Source: JAAEKA01 sp049299095
GTDB taxonomy: Bacteria > Chloroflexota > Anaerolineae > JAAEKA01
Reading direction: 5' to 3'
NCBI GenBank assembly: GCA_049299095.1
Contig: JBAQWV010000125.1
Location: 35,278 to 99,277, forward strand
DNA: 64,000 nt
Within the stretch, counting starts at the first letter, position 1, and every line of letters begins with the position of its first letter. Shown here piece after piece: positions 58,562 through 64,000 of this stretch. Under the pieces are notes generated by a model. That model was not told where the DNA came from. It saw only the letters and a program-made list of their open reading frames with translations, and ran no database searches. Position numbers and translations under genes: made by a program.

Positions 58562-58972
58562 ATGCAAAGCGTAAAGGATATCGTGCGCCCCTTCTACACC
58601 GATTGTCTGACTGTCAACGCACACACCGATCTGGCGGCAGCGATGGATAAACTCCTGGCCGACGGGTTTCTGTCCAAAGGTTCTGTGGATGCCAAGAGCA
58701 AGGCGCAACTGATCGGCCAGATTCAGTATTTCTGGAAGCTGGTTCCCGATCTGAAATGGGAAATCCAGGAAATGATCGCCGAGGGTAATCAGGTGGTTGT
58801 GCGCAGCCTGGCTTCTGGCACGCCCAAAGGCAATTTCATGGGTGTAGAAGCTGACGGTTCCAAGTCTTTCAAGACCATGACGATTGACATTCACACCGTT
58901 GAGAACGGCCAGGTGGTGGCAGTGCATCATCTGGAGGATTGGGCGACTGCTATCAAGCAGTTGCAAAGCTAA
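58562..58972 (+). CDS. SnoaL-like ester cyclase family protein, 136 aa
   Basis: A small alpha+beta barrel of the NTF2-like class: VKDIVRPFYTDCLTVNAHTD, GQIQYFWKLVPDLKWEIQEM, GNQVVVRSLASGTPKGNFMG and VENGQVVAVHHLEDWATAIK. The late W-x-x-x-D-x-x-G..L-x-Q-L layout is that of SnoaL polyketide cyclases and their many unassigned relatives. AAGGAG lies 7 nt upstream of the ATG. It is the first gene under the MarR-controlled promoter. Confidence 0.88.
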   Translation: MQSVKDIVRPFYTDCLTVNAHTDLAAAMDKLLADGFLSKGSVDAKSKAQLIGQIQYFWKLVPDLKWEIQEMIAEGNQVVVRSLASGTPKGNFMGVEADGSKSFKTMTIDIHTVENGQVVAVHHLEDWATAIKQLQS

Positions 58973-59001
58973 CCCGGCAAAGCCGAAAAGGATGAAATGA
59001 A

Positions 59002-59298
59002 ATGGCATACATCGAAATGGCCAGATACAAACTGCTTCCCGATGCAGACCCCAACGTAATGAAAGAAACGGAAGCACAGATTCAAGCTGAAGTCGGCCCG
59101 AAGCACGCGGGCTACCTGGGACGTAAGCTATTTCGCGCCGCGGACGGCAGCTATGTTCTGCTGATGCACTGGGAAAATGCGGAAGCTGCCGGCTCATGGA
59201 ATAGCACTCTCTTTGCGTCTGAGGCAGGCCGAAAGCTTGGCTCGCTGGTAGACCCACAATCTATGACTAAGGAAACGCTGACCAAAATCCAGGCATAG
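59002..59298 (+). CDS. ABM/dimeric-barrel-like protein, 98 aa
   Basis: A ferredoxin-like dimeric barrel is suggested by YIEMARYKLLPDADPNVMKE (first strand and helix), HAGYLGRKLFRAADGSYVLL and MHWENAEAAGSWNSTLF, the pattern of antibiotic-biosynthesis-monooxygenase (ABM) domains. It lies 29 bp after the SnoaL-like gene and before a terminator, so the two form a MarR-controlled operon. Such pairs can act on aromatic or quinone compounds (inference). Confidence 0.75.
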   Translation: MAYIEMARYKLLPDADPNVMKETEAQIQAEVGPKHAGYLGRKLFRAADGSYVLLMHWENAEAAGSWNSTLFASEAGRKLGSLVDPQSMTKETLTKIQA

Positions 59299-59322
59299 CG
59301 ATAGTCATCCATGCGCATCAAA

Positions 59323-59359
59323 GCCAATCCTGCCCCCAATCCGGGCAGGATTGGCCTTT
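59323..59359 (+). terminator. Terminator of the SnoaL/ABM operon
   Basis: A 13-bp stem (59323-59335 with 59343-59355), 7-nt loop, followed by C-T4. Confidence 0.85.
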
Positions 59360-59415
59360 TCTTGCTCATGAAGACTTATGATGTACCAATTCCCCACATA
59401 CAAAGGAGAGGAGCG

Positions 59416-60015
59416 ATGACCAAAGGTCGCCTCGAAGCCTTTAGCGATGGCATGTTCGCCATCATCCTGACCATCCTTGTGCTGGAACTGCGCGTGCCGG
59501 AGTTGGAAAACAGTTCTTTCGCCGCGTTCCAGGCCGGTTTACAGGAGATTGCGCCAAAGTTTTTTGCGTTCCTGTTCAGTTTCTTCATCATCGCCATTTT
59601 CTGGATCAATCACCATGCAATCTTCCATCAAATTCATAAAGTGGATACGAAGCTGCTCTGGCTGAATATCGGGATATTGTTCTTCTCCAGCCTATTTCCC
59701 TTTATCACTGCGTTTGTCGGCGATTACATCCTGAACCCCTACGTGGTGGCGTTGTATCCGCTGAACATGGCGCTTTCCTCGGTGATGCTCAACGCGCTAT
59801 GGAAGCATGCGTTTGTGGATACTAATTTGGCGACCTATCGCATGACTGTACAGGAGGTGCGGCAGCGCCGCGCCCGCGACCGCATGGCTTTGGGGCTGAA
59901 TCTCCTCTCGGTCGTGCTGGCGTTTGTCTGGGTGCCCATCACTTTGTTCATCATGGTGGCCATGCCCTTTGCGTTTGTCGTGCCAGAGTTGCTGGCGAAA
60001 AAAGATGAAGCGTAA
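59416..60015 (+). CDS. TMEM175-family (DUF1211) potassium channel-like protein
   Basis: A 199-aa protein with six membrane helices; the first carries GRLEAFSDGMFAIILTILVL, the F-S-D signature of TMEM175 channels, followed by FFIIAIFWINHHAIFHQI. Bacterial members form tetrameric K+ (or H+) leak channels. AAGGAGAGGAG precedes the ATG; the longer open frame from 59311 overlaps the terminator. Confidence 0.92.
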   Translation: MTKGRLEAFSDGMFAIILTILVLELRVPELENSSFAAFQAGLQEIAPKFFAFLFSFFIIAIFWINHHAIFHQIHKVDTKLLWLNIGILFFSSLFPFITAFVGDYILNPYVVALYPLNMALSSVMLNALWKHAFVDTNLATYRMTVQEVRQRRARDRMALGLNLLSVVLAFVWVPITLFIMVAMPFAFVVPELLAKKDEA

Positions 60016-60036
60016 CCCTGCCTCAGGAGAAGATCA

Positions 60037-60906
60037 ATGACCACTTCCGAATACCTAAAACGTACCACACCCCCCGCGCTGCTGGCTGCGGCACTATGGG
60101 GTATGCTGCAAATCGTGCGCGTCACCGCTTTTCCCACTGTGCAGGCGATTCTGGCCGGTCATGCCGCGATGGAATGGCTCTACCCATCCATCGTGGATGT
60201 GCTGATCGGCGTCTCTGCGCCGCTTATCGCCTGGCTGATCTGGCGTCAGGCTGGCTTTTGGCCGCGACTGGCCGCGCTGATCTGGTTTGCCGTGTCCGCG
60301 CTGGCGCGTGTTGAAACACTGATATTGAACCTGATTTCCGCCAAGCCCGATACGTGGTTCGGTATGAGCCAGGGAACCACTGGCCTGCTGCTGGCCTTGT
60401 TTGCTGTGCTGGATGTGTGGGCCGCGGTGGTGGTGATGCGACATTTGCGCCTTGAGACTGCCGCTCATCCAGTCGGGCAGTTGAAGCCGCCGCGCGCGCT
60501 GCTCGTCATGTTTCTGGTGTGGGGCGTGCTGCAAATCGGACGTCTGATCGCTATCCCCATTTTGCAAAACATCTTCAGCGGCGGCACCGATCATCCGGCC
60601 TGGCTGCTGCCTGCGTTCGGGGACATTGTGATCGCGCTGACTGCGCCGGTAGTGATGTGGCTGTTTGCCCGTAAGCGTGGGCTGTGGGTATGGGCTGTGG
60701 CGCTGGCCTGGCTGTTTCTGTCTATCTACGATCATATGAGTACCGTGGTGGCCTCGTCAACCACACCACCCCCGCAGATTTTCGGCGGCGGCACCGCCGT
60801 AAACGCCGCGACCGGTGCTTTTCCCGCGATCCAGGCAGGCATTGATGCTGTGCTGTTCATCGGCATGGCGCTGTGGCTGACCGCGCGCCGACCCCATAGC
60901 CGGTAA
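60037..60906 (+). CDS. Eight-helix membrane protein with internal duplication
   Basis: A 289-aa protein made of two similar halves. Each half begins with W-G-x-L-Q-I-x-R (LWGMLQIVRVTAFPTVQAIL and VWGVLQIGRLIAIPILQNIF), then has a D-(V/I)-(L/V)-I-(G/A)-(V/L)-(S/T)-A-P segment (IVDVLIGVSAPLIAWLIWRQ; FGDIVIALTAPVVMWLFARK). About four helices per half. No family name is assigned. It follows the TMEM175 gene by 21 bp and is probably co-transcribed. Confidence 0.7.
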   Translation: MTTSEYLKRTTPPALLAAALWGMLQIVRVTAFPTVQAILAGHAAMEWLYPSIVDVLIGVSAPLIAWLIWRQAGFWPRLAALIWFAVSALARVETLILNLISAKPDTWFGMSQGTTGLLLALFAVLDVWAAVVVMRHLRLETAAHPVGQLKPPRALLVMFLVWGVLQIGRLIAIPILQNIFSGGTDHPAWLLPAFGDIVIALTAPVVMWLFARKRGLWVWAVALAWLFLSIYDHMSTVVASSTTPPPQIFGGGTAVNAATGAFPAIQAGIDAVLFIGMALWLTARRPHSR

Positions 60907-60993
60907 GTTACCCGCGATCCCGCGGAACGGCGCGGTTGAGCACGATTTGCGACGATCTGACCATCGCGTAATCACCTTTCGAATATCTTGCCC

Positions 60994-61022
60994 AGCGCAG
61001 ACCAGTTGGTCTGCGCTTTTTT
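60994..61022 (+). terminator. Terminator after the duplicated membrane protein gene
   Basis: A 10-bp stem (60994-61003 with 61008-61017), AGTT loop, T6 run. It takes up part of the 320-bp gap 60907-61226. Confidence 0.88.
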
Positions 61023-61051
61023 AGTCTGGCTGCTTTTGCTGCGCGTCCTGT

Positions 61052-61081
61052 TTGGTGGTTTGTTGAAGATGGCTATATACT
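61052..61081 (+). promoter_or_regulatory. Promoter of the ICMT-like gene
   Basis: TTGGTG (61052-61057), 18 nt, TATACT (61076-61081). Leader about 140 nt with no evident structure. Confidence 0.5.
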
Positions 61082-61226
61082 GGCAACGGATGATTTCTCG
61101 ACAGCTTGAGTTGGTGATCATGCTCAATGTCTGGAAATCGCGTAGGCCTGTCTGAACAATTGAGGAACGCAATGTGGCGCGGCTATGGTTGGCGCCCGCT
61201 GAAGCAGCCAGATCGAGACTCACCGA

Positions 61227-61712
61227 ATGAACAACGATGCCGCTCATCGCAATCCATGGGAGATCGCCGAGGTCGTTTTCGGCGTTCCCTGGCTGATCGG
61301 TGTCGCTTTGCATTTTATCGCCCCGTTTGCATGGCCGCAGGGGATTTTACAACGCATTCTTCTTCTCGTTGGTATTCTGCTAAGCATCACCGGTTTCAGT
61401 GTGATCGTGGCCGCGCGCCGTGAATTCGCCCGCTATAAGCAGCCGACCGACCCCGGCCAGCCGACCAGCCAAATGGTCAAAACGGGAATATTTTCAATCT
61501 CAAGAAATCCCCTATATCTTGGCAGCATGTTGTTACTGGGTGGTCTGGGGCTGGCCTTACGGATGCCGTGGACGCTGCTGATGTTGCTGCCTTCGCTGCT
61601 GCTCTGCCATTTTGTGCTGATCGCGCCGGAAGAAACTTACCTCGCGGCCAAATTCGGGGCGGAATACCGCGATTATGTGGCTACGGTGCGCCGCTGGCTG
61701 GGTCGTCCATAG
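61227..61712 (+). CDS. Isoprenylcysteine methyltransferase-like (PEMT/ICMT) membrane protein
   Basis: A 161-aa protein with about four helices. GIFSISRNPLYLGSMLLLGG is the ICMT/PEMT signature (R-N-P-x-Y), and APEETYLAAKFGAEYRDYVA with RRWLG carries the E-E-x-x-L and Y-x-x-Y C-terminal motif that holds SAM. It methylates a small lipid or thiol substrate in the membrane; the true bacterial substrate is unknown. Confidence 0.92.
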   Translation: MNNDAAHRNPWEIAEVVFGVPWLIGVALHFIAPFAWPQGILQRILLLVGILLSITGFSVIVAARREFARYKQPTDPGQPTSQMVKTGIFSISRNPLYLGSMLLLGGLGLALRMPWTLLMLLPSLLLCHFVLIAPEETYLAAKFGAEYRDYVATVRRWLGRP

Positions 61713-61829
61713 CCAATACGCTGGTGTACATGACTATCGGTACAGCCTGGATTTTACTTTTGGGCATCTGATGCCGTGCTGCGCGCTCACAGGCGCGCAG
61801 CAGCTCACTCTCTCCGGCAATCACAGACT

Positions 61830-62345
61830 ATGAAGATTTGGTCCATCCAATCCGAAGCGGCTTTCAGGCAGCTAGCCGAGCATGGCGTGCTGTATGCGCG
61901 TCCTTATGACGAGGACGAAGCCTTCAAGCGCGCCTATGGCTGGATGAAAGAGCAGATGATTCGGCGCATTGGCGAGCCGCCTCTCCCAGGGGTCAATCCC
62001 GTGTGGGGGTGGTATCAATATCAAAGCGCGCGCAAAAGGCGGCCTGACCTGCGACAAGCGGCCCATGTGAAAAGTGGTGAAAAAGCGGTCAGGCTGGCAC
62101 TAGAACTTCCAGACGCGGGGGTACTCCTCTCCGATTTCGATCTGTGGCACTATGTTCTTAACGACTGGCATCTGCCGCTGCATGAGCAGGACCAGAGCGC
62201 AGACAACCAGTGGGAGAAAATTTTCGACCTGGACTGGTATGCCGAGGGCATTGCCGACCCGCGAGAGCAAAAATCAATCCAAGCCACTTTCTGGAGCATC
62301 GAATATGCAGCCATCAGGGAAATGACGTGGTTCATCGGCAGATAA
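61830..62345 (+). CDS. DUF3841 family protein, 171 aa
   Basis: It begins KIWSIQSEAAFRQLAEHGVL and has AYGWMKEQMIRRIGEPPLPG, NPVWGWYQY, GVLLSDFDLWHYVLNDWHLP and IQATFWSIEYAAIREMTWFI, matching the DUF3841 pattern as I remember it. The function of this family is unknown. ATG at 61830; the stretch to 61776 upstream is unconserved. Confidence 0.8.
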   Translation: MKIWSIQSEAAFRQLAEHGVLYARPYDEDEAFKRAYGWMKEQMIRRIGEPPLPGVNPVWGWYQYQSARKRRPDLRQAAHVKSGEKAVRLALELPDAGVLLSDFDLWHYVLNDWHLPLHEQDQSADNQWEKIFDLDWYAEGIADPREQKSIQATFWSIEYAAIREMTWFIGR

Positions 62346-62470
62346 CATTCCCCCAACACATGATTGACCTGCCTTACCCTGTGCGGACATTCCCCTCTTT
62401 GGCCTTTCCCGTCTATCTAGCTACAATCCAGACTCAACAATGCCACTCCATCAGGAGACACAACTTCCCC

Positions 62471-62893
62471 ATGCCAACCCGCCCTGCCATTCCGCGCTGG
62501 ATTTTGTACTATGCGGCCTTTCTGACGTTGCTCAGCCTGAGTACCGCGCTGATCGGCTATTTCGCGCCGCAACGCATCTTTATGAACACCGGCATCGCCT
62601 TTGACAATGCTCAACCAATCACCTTTTTCTATGCTACCCGCAACATGGGTATTTTTGTGCTTGGCCTGTTCGCTCTGCTGAAGCGCGATGGCAAAATGCT
62701 TTTCTCCTTGCTATTGCTGCGTTTTGTAGTTGAGTTGCTAGACATGATCTTCACGCTCAAGTTCGGCATCGGCGGCTTCAATCCAGCGGTGGTGTCTGTC
62801 GTGTGGACGATACTCTTCCTCGTCCCTGAGTTTGCCGCGGCCTATACGCTGTACACAAAAAATTTCAGCAATTCGCACGCCCTATCAAGCTGA
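62471..62893 (+). CDS. Four-helix membrane protein, 140 aa
   Basis: The protein has four predicted helices. It contains WILYYAAFLTLLSLSTALIG, TFFYATRNMGIFVLGLFALL (Arg-Asn pair inside the membrane) and FSLLLLRFVVELLDMIFTLK. The A-T-R-N-M/L-G motif is shared by several small unassigned membrane families. No role is known. Confidence 0.65.
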   Translation: MPTRPAIPRWILYYAAFLTLLSLSTALIGYFAPQRIFMNTGIAFDNAQPITFFYATRNMGIFVLGLFALLKRDGKMLFSLLLLRFVVELLDMIFTLKFGIGGFNPAVVSVVWTILFLVPEFAAAYTLYTKNFSNSHALSS

Positions 62894-62899
62894 TGCACC

Positions 62900-63340
62900 A
62901 TGCGACTCTGGTCCTTACATCCCTGCTATCTCGACCGCCAGGGTCTGACCGCGGTGTGGCGCGAGGCGCTGCTCGCGCAGGCAGTGCTGCGCGGTCAGAC
63001 GCGCGGCTATCAGCAGCACCCGCAACTGCACCGCTTTCAGCAGCACCCCGCGCCACTGGGCGCGATCAGTGCGTATCTGGCCGCGATACACGCGGAGGCC
63101 ACGCGACGCGGCTATCATTTCGACGCGACCAAGTTCGGCGCGCAGGGACAGCCACCTGCTTCCATCCCCGTCACCACCGGCCAGCTCACCTACGAATGGC
63201 AGCATCTGCTTGCCAAGCTAGCGCGACGCTCGCCCGCGGTGCATGAACAATGGAAGGGTACGCCGCAGCCCCCCGCAGTACATCCCCTGTTCAGCGTGGA
63301 GCCTGGCCCCATCGCTGAGTGGGAAAAACTGCCGGGGTGA
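62900..63340 (+). CDS. Pyrimidine-dimer DNA glycosylase/endonuclease V-like
   Basis: A 146-aa protein starting MRLWSLHPCYLDRQGLTAVW REALLAQAVLRG, where the Arg/Leu-Trp-Ser-Leu-His-P-x-Y-L-D start is the signature of the Pyr_excise family (T4 DenV relatives and their bacterial paralogues). KFG near residue 78 and YEWQHLLAKL follow. It probably removes UV-induced dimers. It starts 6 bp after the preceding membrane-protein gene. Confidence 0.85.
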   Translation: MRLWSLHPCYLDRQGLTAVWREALLAQAVLRGQTRGYQQHPQLHRFQQHPAPLGAISAYLAAIHAEATRRGYHFDATKFGAQGQPPASIPVTTGQLTYEWQHLLAKLARRSPAVHEQWKGTPQPPAVHPLFSVEPGPIAEWEKLPG

Positions 63341-63367
63341 GCCGTTAGGAGAGAATCGAGTCAACCG

Positions 63368-63868
63368 ATGGCTCAAAGTACTCTATCCCCCGTGATTGCG
63401 CTCTCCCTCAAACGTTTTTTGCTGATTGAACAGTGTCCAGAAGGGTGGAAACACCTGGATTTGTATCTGTTTCGTGATGCCGAAGTGGTGTTTTATGTGG
63501 GGCAATCACACCTGGCCTTCGCGCGCGTATGGGATCATCTGCTCAACGGCTTCAAGGGACATTCGCAGATCGGACGCTTTGTGTGGGCAAACTGGCCGAA
63601 GTCCATGCACTTCACGCTTGAGTTGTACAGCTCACAGGCGGAAGCCTTTGCCACGCTGGGACATGACCTGAATGCCGCAGAACAATGGCTGATCCGGCAG
63701 GGGTCACCCTGTTTCAACGCGACCTACAACACGCAGCCGACGCCGCTGCCGTCCGTTTACGCGCCGCCGAGTGCACCGCTGCAATGCAGCCGCAGCCTGA
63801 AAAAACTCCTGTATCAGGCGGAACATGCGGTCAGGTTGGAGGATGCCACCGACGCGGCGAATTGGTAA
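63368..63868 (+). CDS. GIY-YIG-like nuclease domain protein, 166 aa
   Basis: DLYLFRDAEVVFYVGQSHLA plus ARVWDHLLNGFKGHSQIGRF resembles a GIY-YIG core (x-Y-V/I-G-Q-S, then R-x-x-x-H). The first GIY triplet is degenerate, and Glu/Asn catalytic residues later in the protein cannot be assigned securely (NAAEQWLIRQ and FNATYN are candidates). It follows the endonuclease-V-like gene by 27 bp, which fits a DNA-repair or restriction context. Confidence 0.55.
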   Translation: MAQSTLSPVIALSLKRFLLIEQCPEGWKHLDLYLFRDAEVVFYVGQSHLAFARVWDHLLNGFKGHSQIGRFVWANWPKSMHFTLELYSSQAEAFATLGHDLNAAEQWLIRQGSPCFNATYNTQPTPLPSVYAPPSAPLQCSRSLKKLLYQAEHAVRLEDATDAANW

Positions 63869-63933
63869 CAACCAGAGAGCGGGCGGGCAATAAACGACAG
63901 GGGCACGAAGCAATCTGGTTAAGGTTGTGACAG

Positions 63934-64000
63934 ATGAGTAGCGCGCAAATCGTCCATCATCATCCCAGCCGCCTGCTGGCCGATCTCCACAGCAAAGTTC
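63934..64000 (+). CDS. Start of an unknown gene (cut by window edge)
   Basis: An open frame of 22 codons from ATG 63934 runs off the window; AAGG lies 9 nt upstream. Too short to identify. Confidence 0.35.
   Translation, partial: MSSAQIVHHHPSRLLADLHSKV

Overview
The window is GC-rich bacterial chromosome and looks like Chloroflexota (Anaerolineae/Caldilineae-like). Support for this: a topoisomerase I with two N-terminal DUF5679-type zinc ribbons, many lipoproteins with long Thr/Pro-rich stalks, the order rpsP-khpA-rimM-dprA-topA-xer, and a xanthine-dehydrogenase-type molybdenum hydroxylase operon. No rRNA, phage, CRISPR array or intact insertion sequence is visible. About 69 protein genes and one tRNA gene (Val, CAC) are supported. 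The taxonomic call is inference from gene content, not from a marker phylogeny.

Layout. 1-4.0 kb (minus): DUF92 protein (cut by the window edge), PH-domain membrane protein, ilvE, and a YabN-like methylase-MazG fusion. 4.3-9.3 kb (plus): an orphan ParA-like ATPase with a DUF4177-like partner, then a response regulator, a secreted triple-PDZ protein and a histidine kinase. 9.4-15.6 kb: yccF, DUF503, esterase, antibiotic-kinase-like protein, lipoprotein, rnhA, PhzF and small unknowns. 15.9-21.2 kb (plus): NCS2 nucleobase permease and the three subunits of a molybdenum hydroxylase, with repeat-rich gene junctions. 21.4-28.8 kb (minus): seven tightly packed genes (EamA exporter, SET-domain methyltransferase, GNAT, SDR, MDR, SRPBCC, PEP-utilising phosphotransferase). 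28.9-32.9 kb (minus): a potDBCA polyamine ABC operon. 33-40 kb: lipoproteins, aldo/keto reductase, a small MITE, mutY-nudix, and rocD behind a likely transcription attenuator.

40.1-48.2 kb (plus) holds housekeeping genes: nudix, rpsP, khpA, rimM, dprA, topA, a tyrosine recombinase and an anchored protein. 48.3-50.2 kb (minus): a cohesin-domain surface protein and an anchored carboxypeptidase-regulatory-like protein. tRNA-Val follows. 51.2-57.4 kb (minus): a small membrane protein, then a PH-domain/wecG-like/rfaE1/rfaE2/murJ operon, then an RlmI-like methyltransferase. 57.5-64 kb: GNAT, a MarR regulator diverging from a SnoaL/ABM pair across two palindromic operators, TMEM175, membrane proteins, ICMT-like, DUF3841, a UV-endonuclease-V-like glycosylase and a GIY-YIG-like protein.

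The best leads for something undescribed are: the seven-gene exporter/SET/GNAT/PEP-phosphotransferase operon (21.4-28.8 kb); the terminator/anti-terminator leader of rocD (39.93-40.06 kb); the TA-flanked 14-bp-TIR MITE (37.2-37.3 kb); and the MarR dual-operator promoter (58.46-58.56 kb). All functions are read from motifs and context; no database search was possible.
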